Source of the DNA: Paraspadella gotoi
Lineage: Eukaryota; Chaetognatha
Assembly (NCBI GenBank): GCA_051294375.1
Contig: CM119263.1
Span: 24,780,688-24,844,687 of the forward strand
Direction: 5' to 3'
Length of the DNA stretch: 64,000 nucleotides
The notes under the pieces are model-generated. The model was not told where the DNA came from and made no database searches. It saw only the letters and a list, made by a program, of their open reading frames with translations. The position numbers and the translations under genes were made by a program. Numbering within the stretch: position 1 is the first letter of the stretch; every line of letters begins with the position of its first letter. Shown in pieces: positions 20,179 to 32,385 of this stretch.

Positions 20179-21048
20179 TTATCTGCCAGCAGCGAAAAAA
20201 TTGCCTTCGCTTCGTGCAACTGGACGCTGGGCTAAATTCAAAGTCGTCAGAGAAACGATGGTTTGTCGATGTGTCGCATGTCACTACGCTGTCCTTAAAT
20301 GTCAACGCTGCATGTTTAGGTAAAATGTTGGCCCGGCCTCGGGTGATCCGATGCGATAATGATGGTAGTACTCCATAGGTTGAAACTCACAAGAGCAAGG
20401 TGGTCATGTATGGAGCAGTACCTAATATGTGGTTATTACAAATTATTAATCTCACATATACACGTATACAAAATCTAACGTACGTAAAAAATTAATATAC
20501 ATACCTTTAGTCTAAGTCTTCCGTCCTACAGAGCCGTGTCGTCTAAGGCTCGCCTATTTTCGCCGACGCGGTCTGTCGGGTACACCGTGAGTGTCTCCAT
20601 ACTTAATATCGTGTCTGGGTTTTGCCAATTGGAGCTGTAAAAATCTGGTTGGCCAGCGACTTAAGAACGATCTCAAGTCATCCAAGTTCGGAAGACGAGC
20701 CCAGGAAAAGATGGAAATTCTCTGGAAACATGTCCATTGCTAATCGCCGGTAAGAGTATCGATCTTCGAACCTTCGATCAAAATTTAACATCAATTAACA
20801 TTTTAAAAATGTAGATATATAAAAAAAACGAATTTCTAATTCAAAGAAATAAACTTACATTTGACGCTCGTCGTCGTCCAGGAACGCCGACCTGTGCACC
20901 ACGTAAATGTGGAATCGTTGGAACTGTGGTACTATTCGTTTGCGTCCTCCTCGGCAAATAGTCGCCCTCGCACTTCAATGTATTGAGTCATACGGCGAAT
21001 TTTATCGTAACTGCCGTAAAGAAGTGCATTTTCTCTAAAATGACTCAT
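20179..21048 (-). CDS. unidentified three-exon gene, noisy copy 1
   Basis: Same gene as 28136-29002 (described there). Here exon 1 is 21048-20869 (starts MSHFRENALLYGSYDK), exon 2 about 20770-20515 and exon 3 20421-20179, with GTAAGT and GTATGT donors. Extra and missing bases shift the frame several times relative to the other copy, which looks like sequencing error and not decay. Confidence 0.4.
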
Positions 21049-21389
21049 TTTATTTTTTTTGAGTGTTTTTTTTGTGTTGTTAACGCTAAAACCTAAACCA
21101 AAAACTAAATGCAATGAAACGAAAGACAAACACGTAATCATGAAATCAGTTAATGTTACAGGGCTATGTATTTATGTATATAGGTCTACTCGGTTGTACA
21201 TGGATCTATTTAATAAAAAACGAAGCCAAGATAGTCTCACAGTGGTGGTCTTTAACGTTTCTAACCTACCAGGATAGGGCCTCTTCTTGGGCGGCTGCAG
21301 CCGAATCCACCAAGAAAAACGTATATAGTTTTTTTTGAAAAATCGCCATTTTCCTTTGTGACGTATTCTGCGTCAGTCTTAAATGTCCC

Positions 21390-22200
21390 ACCACCAGAAT
21401 AAATTTCGATGGCTTCGTGGCAACTGGACGTCTATTAGCGCAAGGGAGTGCATGCTGACACCAGTGGACGTCAGCAAATCGCCCGCCCACTGACTATGCA
21501 AGTTGTCTTTCGCAAAGGTTTGCAGCCTTGCCTTCGTCAATGAAAAATGTTGGCGTTTGAAAGCTCTGTGGAAAGGCCACATGAATGCCCTCGAAGACCG
21601 AAAAGCGTCTGTTTTCGTGCCTGAGAAAAATATATGTAAATATTACTAAAGCTAACCATAGAAAAATAATCGCCTCACCGATGACTTAAGGAAGGGGGTC
21701 GACAATGGCACTATCGTCCCATATCCAGTTTCTCTGATTCTCCAATCGTCCGCTTGCAACACCAAAGCGATCTTATTTGCCGGAAGCAAAATACTTCGCC
21801 CTACTGCGAATCGACAACAGGTTGCGTGGGGAATCTGCCAGCGAATATCCTGCGGAATTCTTTTTCCTCTGGGAGGTTGACCCAGAGACGATCCCAATAT
21901 TCAGGACGTGGTCCCCCCATTCGCGCCCAATTTTTAGATTTCTCCTCAAACCTACGATAAAGTCATCGACAATGAAACATTTGTCAATAAAAAAATAAAA
22001 CAAGTAAAAAATTAAAAATTATAATGAGGCTAACCTTTCCCTGACCCACTTGTCCCTGAACAACGTTCGCTGCGCCCTATGGATTTTAAACCCAGGTCAA
22101 GGCTCTTGATCTTCTTTTCTCAACCCCCAAATGAAACGTTCCACTTTCGTGACCTCATGGATCGTTTGATCTTATTCCAGCATGCGTAGTAGTACAGCCC
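21390..22200 (-). CDS. unidentified minus-strand gene, noisy copy 1
   Basis: Copy of the gene at 29388-30190. Recognisable pieces are KARLQTFAKDNLHSQWAG (exon 3), EEKEFRRIFAG (exon 2 frame) and the first-exon segment near 22050-22180, whose donor reads GGGAAAG|GTTAGC. Frames are interrupted by 1-nt indels compared with copy 2. Confidence 0.35.
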
Positions 22201-22448
22201 TTGTTTTTGTTAATTTTTTTTTTTAAAAGTGAATATATTTAGGAAATGAAATTAAACTATAAGTAAATTTTAATTTTGTGACTGATTTCACAGACTAGAC
22301 CTTATATGCCAATGAGATTCAGAATGAGACACTTTTAAACAAGCAAGCAATCTGGGCAAGCCAAGTCGTAAAATGTAAATTTTAAACTTTTTTTTTGATT
22401 AACTTTTTTTGTGCTGTTAAAGGCCTAACCTCGATTTTTACTTAACAG

Positions 22449-22914
22449 AATCGCAATTGCAACAATCCAATTTGTCTGCGAATGATCAGATGATAGTCCC
22501 AATTTCAATGACAGCATTAGGCGGGGTGATTCCATTCAAGGCCCTCGCGGCGGTCTTGAACAACGTCGCATCTCCTAAAACGATCAAAGGTCCGGGTAAA
22601 CCTAACACAAAAAGGAAAAAGAAATACAAAACTGTGGCCAATTTGGTTTCGGCTTCGACCCTGAGAAAACTGACTTTGGCCATGCCAACTAATAAAAAGA
22701 ATATGTTTGCGCCATGTGCCTTAGAATCACAACATAACCTGGGAATTCATCTGGCAAATACTTGTTTCGTGGCCAAAAAACTAATCCCTGTATTAAGTTC
22801 ACTCATAAACGACACTGTCGATGACACAAAATTCAGTGCATTTATTTGCAATTACAACTACTGCCAGGATACAATCGTTACACTCAATACAGATTTCGAA
22901 GAAAGTTCATTCGT
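22449..22914 (+). CDS. front part of zinc-finger gene, cut at a chimeric junction
   Basis: Begins after a splice acceptor TTAACAG at 22442-22448, with no ATG at the open-frame start, so it is an internal exon or has an unseen first exon. The frame is open through NTKRKKKYKTVANL (basic, NLS-like), FAPCALESQHNLG and CNYNYCQDTIVTLNTDFE. At about 22914, in the middle of the coding sequence, it runs straight into the interior of the interspersed repeat. In the second copy (30419 onwards) the coding sequence continues, so this junction is probably an assembly chimera. Confidence 0.55.
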
Positions 22915-23134
22915 CACTGTCCCTATCTGTCCGATCTCTTGCGTGAATCGTTTGTTTTTTTGAAAAATTCTGATTATTTTTTTCCTTCTAAAACTTTTTA
23001 TTATTGCCATTTATTCCGCGCTTTTTTTCAATACAAAATCCCATATTTCATCCGAGGATTTTCAGTGGATTAATTCCTTTCTTTCTCTCTCTCTCTCTCT
23101 CTCGTCTCTTTCCTTCCCTCTCTCTCTCTTTCTT

Positions 23135-23172
<38 letters not shown>

Positions 23173-26100
23173 CTCTCTTCCACTCATACACCGATTTGCT
23201 TTGTTTTATTGAACTTATCAATCGCAATCAATGAATTGACAATCATCGCATCAATGCAATGACAATCATCGCATCACTGAATGACTATCATCACAGCAGT
23301 GAATGAACCTAATCATCGCATCAATAATTGATTATCTATCGAATCAATAATCAAATTTTCCTTTATTAATCCAATAAATTACTATTACATCAATCAATTA
23401 TATTACCTCAATCAATTACTAGCTACATCAACAATTCGTTATCGCACATTGATTCATTCGTTTTTTTCCGTTTTTTTCATTAATTTTCTATGATAGTGGG
23501 CTCTGGCTCGATCTGAGTCTTTTAAGATTTTTTTATTTATGTCTCCTGTCTCTCTCTCTCTCCTCTCTCTCACTTCCTCTCTTTTCTCTCTCACTCTCTC
23601 TCTCTCTCCCACTCTCTCTTTCTCTCTCTCTCTATCTCTTTTTATGCAATAGCGACGATCCTTATGCTTTTAAGATTTTTAACTGCATCATTTTTTTCAA
23701 CAATTGCCTAATTTTCTCAACTTGCCATTCGCTCAAACTTTACTATCTAAGATTCTTCACTCCTTCTCTACTCGGTGGCTCCACAAAATTTCATTCTCAA
23801 TCTATCATCCGCGTTTAAAATATATTTTAAAGTAAAAAAAGATTTCAAGTTAAAATAGTGACTCATATTTTTTTCATTAAACTCATTTCTCCACATGGTA
23901 CGTTCCACTGAAACTTTATATCAAGCTTCGTCATACGTTTTCCTACCCACACCACAAAATTTCAACTCAATCTATCCATCCAATTATGCATTAATTGGAG
24001 ATTTATGGTATAAAATAAGTTAAAAAGATCTTTAGTAATATTCGACTTATGTTTTTTCCATTTAAACTTAATTTCCACTCACACGATTCCATCGACAATT
24101 TATATCCAGCTTTATCACACACTTTCCTACCCACACACAAAATTTAATCCAATCCAACCAAGCCAATCAGAGTATTGGAGCTTTTTTGCTAAGATGGGAC
24201 GGTATGGACGGATTGATTGACTAATTAATTATATATTGATTAATTTATTTACTAATTGATTACATTAACTGACTAATTATTGATTATAATACATCCTGCA
24301 GATACATTTAATATAAAGGAAAAAAGCATAATCAATTAGCCTAAAAAGGGTTTTTCTTTTTCTTTTCAATTTTAAACTTATTTCCACTCAAACTTATTCC
24401 ATCGAAACTTTGATTTCCTGTTCAATAACACACACTTTTCCTACCCACATAACAAAACTTCCAGGTCAATCAGCCCATCCACTCCATGAGCCAATTGGTG
24501 TTGTTAAATAGTGAATATATTTTTTCTTTTTTTTTTCCATTTAAACTCATTTCCACCGGACGATTCCATCGAAACTTCATTATCCAGCTCAATACCACAC
24601 ATTACCTATACCACACACAAAAATTATTCATTTAAATCCACCATCCAATCAGATTAATGTGGTGTTTTTTTAGCTAAGGTGGGACGTGACGGACGACGGT
24701 ACGGGACGGACGGCGACACGCTCAATTTTTTTGACAATAATTTATTTCATAATTCGATGTTCTGACATATATAAGTGTGTTCCCGACAATATTGAGGGTC
24801 GGCGGAACCGACGGACCGAAAAAGTGAGCGTTATAGCAGTCGGGATCTGCCTGATAAGCAGATCCGACTCTAAAAATCTGATAAGCAAAATTTCTTAAAA
24901 ATTATTTTCATTTTCATATTATATTTAACAGTGCGATTACACCATAACCACTTATACCATTTGCAGAGAACTTCAATGTTTTCAACCTGTTCCGCCAACT
25001 AATATCATAACGCGGGCATCATGCGCCAAAATGAACACTTTTCTAACTCCTAGTTCTCTTTAAATTTTTTTTTCCTTTACTACTTAAATCGATTTTCAAT
25101 GTAAAAACTTTTTTGATTTAGGTTTATTCATTGGTTGTTGCACTGCAAGCTTTTAAATATTTATTAATATATATAATTATATAAGTTTTACGGAATTGTG
25201 CCACGTGAAATGAGTTTAGACTGGAAAAAAACATTAAGTCACATATAACCTTGAATCTTAATATATGATTACAATAATGTTTTTAATTAATTAATTACGT
25301 TAATTAATTAATTAATTAATGTGAAAAAATGATGCAACTGTTTAAAAAACATCTTAAAAGCATAAAGATCGTCGCAGACTTGCATAAAAAGAGAGAGAGA
25401 GTGCATGAGTGGAGAGGAGACAAGGAAGACATAAAATAAAATAAAGGATATTTGTTTGTTGTTGACTAAAATGTTAAACCAAAAACATATTTTAATAACT
25501 TGTCCTACCCAATTTTAAGGGACATCGCATAATATGATAAGTTGAATATAAATTTAAAATTAATTCATTACATATTAAAATTAATTAATTACATTTAATT
25601 AATCGATAATTACATTAATTATCCGTGAGGAGATCCGACATTGTTTGCCTTCAAACTTGTTTTCCCGATGAATCAGCACTGGGGAAAGAGAGAGAGAGAT
25701 TTTAGCTACATATAAAATAAAAGAGAAACAATCAGTTAATTAATCGAATAATTAATTAACAGTCAATTTATCAATCAAATTAATTATTCAATCAATCCAT
25801 ATTTATTATCTAATAATTAATTATTTAATCAATCAATTTATTTACTATTATTTAATTTATTCAATCAATCAATCCAGTCACATCATTAATCGGCAATATT
25901 CTCAATCGTCGTCAATTATTTTCTCATGGTTAGTGAACGAAAATACCCTAAAACAAACATTTCGAGGTCTAAATTAATTAACTACTATTCGCCTGATTAA
26001 TTGCTCATGAGTGGAATGGGCAATTGACCTGTAATTTTGTATGTGGGTAGGAAAGTGTGTTGATTGAACTGGAAAAACCAAGTTGTGATGGAATCGTTGA

Positions 26101-27606
26101 GTGGAAATGAGTTTTAAATGGAAAAAAACAAAAAAAAAAACCTTTTCACTAATTGATTATGCCCTTCTTTTTCTTTTCTATATTAAATGTATATGCAGTA
26201 GAGTTGCCCAGCACTCAAAAAACCCCAATACTCAAATTCTCACTCGGTCCGTTTTCCATTTTTTCTGTAACTTAAATTCATTTTTAAAATCCTGTTTAAG
26301 CAAAAAAATGTTGTTGCTAATAAACCCAATCTAAGCTCAAGAAGTATAACAGAAGTATTATACTGCGACAGTGACCGATAGACATAACTTTATTAAGCGC
26401 GATTTCTTGACCACAGTACTGGGCTATTAGTGGCCGGAGCGAGCGCGGTGGGGGGTGCCTGATAGGTGGGGGGTGGTGGTATAGTAGAAGCTATTAGTGT
26501 CCGGAGAGCAAGGGGTGTGTTTGTAGCGGCTGCGACGTGAGGATTTGGAAATTCTCCTTGACCTGAGTTGCGAATTCGGCGGTAATAAACTTCGCGCTAG
26601 ACTCGCTAGGCAACAAAAAATATCGTGGAGAAAAGTGGGCAGAAAAAATTCGTAGAAGAGAGTAAAGTTATACAAGTTATTACAATGTTTATTTCTTTAG
26701 TTTCTTTAGTTTCTTTAGTTTATGCTTGGTCCGAGAATGAGAGAAAAAAATAATATAAGTTTATCTTTATTTGTTATATGAAATTTCTCCTTGTGACCAC
26801 TTTGTAAATTCGTTCGCGCCAAAACCTTCACTCTTCACTCCGCTGGCAACGAAAAACTTTCGTGGAAAGAAGTGTGCGAAAAAATTCATGGAAGGAGCTT
26901 ACTTTTCCTTTCTACTTTCTTTATGTGGTCTGAGAGTGAGAGACTTGACAACTCCTTGACCGAGTTGTAAATCGTCGGCCCAAAAACTTCACTCTTCACT
27001 ACCGCTGGCAACGAAAAATTCGTCGAAAAACCCGATGAGGCTAAATTACAAATTTCCTCTGACCAGAAATATATTCAACACTAACTGCCAGAGTCTATGA
27101 GAATTATTTCTAAAAAAAACACTCCTAATACTTATTTATTAGTGTCTTGCTGACCATCAAAATTACAAATTTTCCGTGTAAATTATAAATTTTCCTGTGC
27201 AAAAATTAGAATTTCTGTCCTCCATTTCTACCATTCCTACCTTATCATTTTCTACATTTTTTTTCTCGGATCGAACTTTTTTTTTCAGAAAAAATCTGCC
27301 GAGTCGGTCGTACCTAAGATCGAACCTCAAGCGTTGGAGCTGCTTAAAAATTGACCAATGATAGCCCCCTTGCCTCCTCTGGCTTTAAACCAATCAGGTG
27401 CGTAGTTTCAGACAAAAGAACGATATGCCTCCAAAAATGTACAGTTTGACAATGAAATAGTAAATAATTTTGCAATAATTTAGTTTGATCTTGTAAAACA
27501 TATACTATATATCAACTAACTTTGGTTACAATAAGACACAAGCCGGCATTATCCAAGAAAAGTCTATACTATGCCATTCTTATTTTGGATTGACTAAATC
27601 GTTGTT

Positions 27607-27882
27607 TCAGGTGTAGAGGCCTATCTTCCAAAATTTCTCGTTTCTTATTGCGTTTAATTTACACACCTCACCGATAAGGTCCGATAAGTCTGCCATCGTA
27701 AGTATAAAAGCAAAAAAAAAAATTTCGCGGCTCCATAATCTCCACAACATTCCAAGTGCGAACAAGTGAGACGAAGGGCCGGCGGTAGAAAGTACCACTT
27801 CGAAGAAGCAGTTTATGGTGAAAGCGACGTGAGCTGACCGAAGTTGATCACCCTTCTCAACCACTGCCATTAGTGGCATCAT
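27607..27882 (-). CDS. possible exon, unidentified
   Basis: Open minus-strand frame that in part reads like protein (VVEKGDQLRSAHVAFTINC, TMADLSDLIGEV), with a GTGAGG donor-like site just after the DLSDLIG codons. It may be an upstream or neighbouring gene of the same virus-like block, or a chance frame: the equivalent in copy 1 (19661-19920) is shifted. No function assigned. Confidence 0.25.
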   Translation of the reverse strand: MMPLMAVVEKGDQLRSAHVAFTINCFFEVVLSTAGPSSHLFALGMLWRLWSREIFFFAFILTMADLSDLIGEVCKLNAIRNEKFWKIGLYT

Positions 27883-28135
27883 TTAATTCTAAAAAGGATT
27901 GTCATATATATATCGGGTTTTTATTTAGTAGCTATTATTTCCATCTGGATAGTCTGTAGCTAGATTATTGTATTCTTGTCGAAGGAGGCATGTAAATAAA
28001 AACCAAGTATAACTAAACATAATTTTTATTTCGCAATTTTTTTTACAATTAAAACTACATCCAATACAAATAACTGCCGGTATTTCGGCTGTCAAATCCG
28101 GCCTCTATTTTTAAACAATTTCGGCTGTTTTGTTT

Positions 28136-29002
28136 TTATCTGCCAGCAGCGAAAAATTGCCTTCGCTTCGTGCAACTGGACGCTGGGCTAAATTCAAAGT
28201 CGTCAGAGAAACGATGTTTGTCGATGTGGTCGATGTCACCGCTGTCCTTAAATGTCAACGCTGCGATGTTTAGGTAAAATGTTGGCGCCGCCTCGGGTGA
28301 TCCGATGCCGATAATCGATGTAGTACTCCATAGGTTGAAACTCACAAGAGCAAAGGTGGTCATGTATGAGCAGTACCTAATATGTGGTTATTTACAAATT
28401 ATTAATCTCACATATACACGTATACAAAAATCTAACGTACGTAAAAAATTAAGTATACATACCTTAGTCTAAGTCTTCCGTCCTACAGCAGCCCGTGTCG
28501 TCTAGGCTCGCCTATTTTCGCGACGCGGTCGTCGGTACACCGCTGAGTCGTCTCCATACTAATATCGCTGTCTGTGGTTTTGCCATATTGGAGCTGTAAA
28601 AATCTGGTTGGCCAGCGACTTAAGCAACGATCTCAAGTCATCCAAGTTCGGAAGACGAGCCCAGAAAAGATGGAATTCTCTGGAAACATGATCCATTGCT
28701 AATCGCCGGTAAGAGTATTCGATCTTCGAACCTTCGATCAAAAATTTACACATCAATTAACATTTTAAAATGTAGATATAAAAAAAACGAATTCTAATCA
28801 AAGAATCAAACTTACATTTGACGCTCGTCGTCGTCAGAACGCCGACCTGTGCACCACGTAAATGTGGAATCGTTGGAACTGTGGTACTATCGTTGGTCCT
28901 CCTCTTGGCAAATAGTCGCCCTCGCACTTCAATGTATTGAGTCATACGGCGAATTTTATCGTAACTGCCGTAAGAAGTGGCATTTTCTCTAAAATGACTC
29001 AT
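28136..29002 (-). CDS. unidentified three-exon gene, copy 2
   Basis: Exon 1 29002-28817 (ATG, MSHFRENATSYGSYDK, then RRMTQYIEVRGRLFA; donor GTAAGT), exon 2 about 28735-28463 (IEYSYRRLAMDHVSREFHLF, LPNLDDLRSLLKSLANQIF; donor GTATGT), exon 3 28376-28136 (acceptor ATATTAG; YCSYMTTFALVSFNLWSTT, SPEAAPTFYLNIAALTF; stop TAA). Roughly 220-230 residues, mixed alpha/beta composition, no signal peptide. Together with the next gene it forms a divergent block opposite the zinc-finger gene. A minor capsid (penton-like) or other structural protein is one possibility from composition only. Exons carry frame errors. Confidence 0.45.
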
Positions 29003-29387
29003 TTTTATTTTTTTTTTGAGTGTTTTTTTTTGTGTTGTTAACGCTAAAACCTAAACAAAACTAAATGCAATGAAACGAAAGCACAAACACGTAATCATGA
29101 AATCAGTTAAGTTACAGGGCTGTATTTTATGTATATAGGTCTACTCGGTTTACATGGATCTATTTAATAAAAACGAAGCCAAGATAGTCTCACAGTTGCG
29201 TGGTCTTTAACGTTTCAACCTACCAGGATAGGGCCTCTTCTTGGGCGGCTGCAGCCGAATCCACCAAGAAAACGTTATAGTTTTTTTTGAAAAATCGCCA
29301 TTTTCCTTCTGTGACGTATTCTGCGTCAGTCTTAAATGTCTCCACCACCAGCATAATTTCGATGGCTTCGTGGAAACTGGACGTCTA

Positions 29388-30190
29388 TTAGCGCAAGGCG
29401 AGTGCATGCTGGACACCAGTGGACGTCAGCAAATCGCCCGCCCACTGACTATGCAAGTTGTCTTTCGCAAAGGTTTGCAGCCTTGCTTCGTCAATGAAAA
29501 ATGTTGGCGTTGTGAAGCTCTGTGGGAAAGGCCACATGAATGCCCTCCGAAGACCGAAAAGCGTCTGTTTTCTGCCTGAGAAAAATATATGTAAATATTA
29601 CTAAGCTAACCATAGAAAAATAATCGCCTCACGATGACTAAGGAAGCGGGTCGACAATGGCACTATCGTCCCCATATCCCAGTTTCTCTGATTTCTCCAA
29701 TCGTCCGCTTGCAAACCAAAGCGATTCTTATTTGCCGGAAGCAAAATACTTCGCCCCTACTGGAATCGGACAACAGGTTTGCCGTGGGAATCTGCCCAGC
29801 GAATATCCTGCGGAATTCTTTTTCCTCTGGCGAGGCTTGACCCAGAGACGATCCCAATATTCAGGGCACGTCGGTCCCCCCATTCGCGCCCAATTTTTTA
29901 GATTTCTCCTCAAACTACGATAAAGTCATCGACAAATGAAACATTGTCAATAAAAAATAAAACAAGTAAAAAATTAAAAATATAATGAGGCTAACCTTTC
30001 CCTGACCCACTTGTCCCTGAACAACGTTCGCTGCGCCCTATTGGATTCTTAAACCCAGTGTCAAGGCTTTGTGATCCTTCTTTTCGTCAACCCCAAATGA
30101 AACGTTCCCACTTTCGGTGACCTCATGGATCGTTTGATTCTTTATTCCAGCATGCGTAGTTAGTACAGCCCTTGTTTTTGTTAATTTTTT
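29388..30190 (-). CDS. unidentified three-exon gene, copy 2
   Basis: Exon 1 about 30190-29996 (THAGIKNQTIHEVTESGN, SFGVDEKKDHKALTLGL; donor GTTAGC), exon 2 29914-29633 (acceptor CGTAG; RRNLKNWARMGG, a YWDRLWV segment, RRIFAG; donor GTGAGG), exon 3 29575-29388 (acceptor TCTCAG; FTTPTFFIDEARLQTFAKDN, ALALR, then TAA TAG). The first exon's start is uncertain because the upstream sequence is T/A-rich. Frames inside exons 1 and 2 contain apparent 1-nt errors. No family recognised. Adjacency and strand suggest it belongs with the 28136-29002 gene and the virus-like element. Confidence 0.4.
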
Positions 30191-30418
30191 TTTAAAAGTG
30201 AATATATTTAGGAAATGCAAATTAAACTATAAGTAAATTTTAATTTTGTGACTTGATTTCACAGACTAGACCTTATATGCCCAAATGAGATTCAGAATGA
30301 GACACTTTTAAACAAGCAAGCAATCTGGGCAAGCCAAGTCGTAAAATGTAAATTTTAAACTTTTTTGATTAACTTTTTTTTGCTGTTAAAAGGCCTAACC
30401 TCGATTTTTTACTAACAG

Positions 30419-31427
30419 AATCGCAATTGCAACAATCCAATTTGTCTGCGACATGGATCAGATGATAGTCCCAATCTTCAATTGACAGCATTAGGCGGGG
30501 TGATTTCCATTCAAGGCCCTCGCGGCCTCTTGAAACAACGTCGCACTCTAAAACGATCAAAGCGTCCGTGGTACAACCTAACACAAAAAGGAAAAGAAAA
30601 CAAACTGTGGCCAATTTGGTTTCGGCGATTCGACCCTGAGAAAACTGACTTTGCCATGCCAACTAATAAAAAGAATATGTTGCCATGTGCCTTAGAATCA
30701 CAACTAAAATGAAGCGTACATAACCTGGGAATTCATCTGGCAAATACTTGTTTCGTGGCCAAAAAAAACTAATCCCTGTATTAAGTTCACTCATTAACGA
30801 CACTGTCGATGACACAAATTCAGTCATTTATTTGCAATTACAACTACTGCCAGGATACAATTCGTTACACTTCAATACAGATTTCGAAGAAAGTTCATTC
30901 GTCAGACACTTTCAAAAAATTCACAATGGCACATATTTTCGAAAAAAATTCAAATCAAACATGATGGCGCCATCTCACTCAAAGAGAGGCGGGCACTCCA
31001 ATTTTTATGCCTTGTCCGTTTTGTCGGTCTGATTTTCCCGTGATNNNNNNNNNNNNNNNNNNNNNNNNNCGATAACTGCAGAAGCAGCATCATGTGCCAC
31101 ATTTTTGAAAATCACCCAGGGGCACAAATTCCCTGTGTCATTTGCTCCAACTTAATGGATGCAAAAGACCTCAGAACTCATATTCTCATCCATTTGAGGG
31201 AGGACGACCTCATGCAAATGACAAACGAACGACTGGTCTGCAGGGGGTGCAAAATGGAACTATTTTCCATTAACGACGTTAAGACACATTCGCCCAATTG
31301 TGTCAAAGGCATCCCAAAGTATACGATGGAAAACTACGGAAAGGTTTTCCTATATGACTGCAGTGATATTGTCAAAACCCAAATCTGCTGTCTTTTCACA
31401 GAGTTGCCGGAGGTAAATTCTGGCTAA
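30419..31427 (+). CDS. zinc-finger protein, element 2 (gap and frameshifts)
   Basis: Follows an acceptor ACTAACAG at 30411-30418. The N-terminal half is variable and basic. Downstream come a finger-like segment (CPFC) just before the 25-N gap, then CVICSNLMDAKDLRTHILIH (about 31137-31196, C2H2 type) and a third finger beginning CRGCKMEL (about 31240-31296, C-x2-C...H-x4-C). It ends GKVFLYDCSDIVKTQ...LPEVNSG at 31427. Multiple fingers and a basic region suggest nucleic-acid binding. It is the first gene of the plus-strand series leading to the polymerase, so it could regulate or assist replication. Frame errors occur upstream of the gap in the noisy part; sequence after the gap is clean. Confidence 0.55.
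31045..31069. other. assembly gap, 25 N
   Basis: Exactly 25 N within the zinc-finger gene. The left side is noisy sequence, the right side clean; it looks like the unclosed end of a gap-filling patch. Confidence 1.
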
Positions 31428-31720
31428 GACACTCGGATTTGTTTTTAAATCATGCTTGGAATTCGTTGTGCTAATTTAAGTTAGTCATTTTACCCATCAT
31501 TAATTTCTGGTTTGTTTTTAATTCAACGTTTTAAATTCATTACTTAATCTAAGTTAGTCATTTTTACCATCGTTATTTTTTTTTTGTAACTATTCGGTGA
31601 TTCTTTTTCTAAGACACTCTGGTTTGTTTTTAATTCAATTTTTAAATTCATCGCGTGAATCTAAGTCAGTCATTTTTACCTTTCGTCAATTTTCCCTGGT
31701 ACCTAGCTGGTGATTCTCTT
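31425..31720. repeat. three degenerate tandem units in the spacer
   Basis: Units share AAGACACTC(G/T)G, TTTGTTTTTAAATTCA, AATCTAAGT(T/C)AGTCATTTTTACC and TGGTGATTCT. They lie downstream of the zinc-finger gene and upstream of the accessory gene. The remaining spacer (31721-32055) is AT-rich with no supported gene. Confidence 0.6.
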
Positions 31721-32055
31721 TTTTTACTTCTTTTTGAAATTATGAGGTATCAATGGTAAATAATGTTAAATATGCCATTATTTGATACGTTAAATATCAA
31801 ACAATATTATTTTTTTAGAAAACAGAGGGACACGCTGAATCAGTTTATGATGTTTAAATAGTTTTGTTTTATCTATGTCTTTTGTTTTTGTCTACATTCG
31901 TTGCGATCATTTTGCGTTTATAGTTAGTTTCTAGTTGTTTTTTCAATTGTTATTTTGTTAAAATGATTCGATTTCTTATGTCAAAGATAATACAAATTAG
32001 TTGCATTTTTATGGAAGATGCGCTCTTTTAAAGAATCTGTAAATTTTAATCTAAG

Positions 32056-32385
32056 ATGGAACAAGACAATGAGCAATATATGCTTAACATTAAGCAAGGC
32101 GACATTAGTTTTTTTAAAAAACCTCTCCAAGAGTCTTTGTGCTTAAGAGACATTTACGAAAAAATTTCAATGGATAAAACTTGCTTAATAATATTGCACC
32201 AGGATAAAAATAACCCGGACATGGTAACTTGTGTGCATATTTTATTCAAAGCCCTTTATAAATCTAAAAAGAGATCGATAATTTCGGGAATATTTACTAG
32301 GGGTGGGATGTCTTTCCCTAAGAACGGAGACAACCAGGATTTTGACGAATATTTTCAAGAAAACTGCATAACCATATCACGATGA
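32056..32385 (+). CDS. 109-aa accessory protein, element 2
   Basis: Intact frame from ATG (MEQDNEQYMLNIKQGDISFF) to a TGA that overlaps the next start as ATGA. Composition is that of a small soluble globular protein (KTCLIILHQDKNNPD, CVHILFKALYKSKKRS). No signal peptide or membrane segment. No counterpart was found upstream of the accessory gene of element 1, where a different N-terminal segment is fused or spliced on. Family unknown; its place ahead of the polymerase suggests an early or replication-linked role. Confidence 0.6.
   Translation: MEQDNEQYMLNIKQGDISFFKKPLQESLCLRDIYEKISMDKTCLIILHQDKNNPDMVTCVHILFKALYKSKKRSIISGIFTRGGMSFPKNGDNQDFDEYFQENCITISR

Larger units (their letters stand above)
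15084..22913. repeat. first unit of an ~7.9-kb tandem duplication
   Basis: Collinear with 22914-30905 across repeats, spacers, two genes and the zinc-finger gene front. The units differ chiefly by scattered 1-2 base insertions and deletions. The boundary lies inside a gene on one side and inside a repeat on the other, which suits a read-through gap-fill artefact better than a biological tandem. Confidence 0.7.
22914..30905. repeat. second unit of the ~7.9-kb tandem duplication
   Basis: Begins inside the interspersed repeat (equivalent to 15084 and to about 35932) and carries copies of the (CT)n blocks (23080-23190, 23545-23640), the tandem monomers, a degraded (GGAC)n block near 24690-24720, inverted repeat derivatives and the two minus-strand genes. 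It ends at the point in the zinc-finger gene where unit 1 was cut. Confidence 0.7.
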
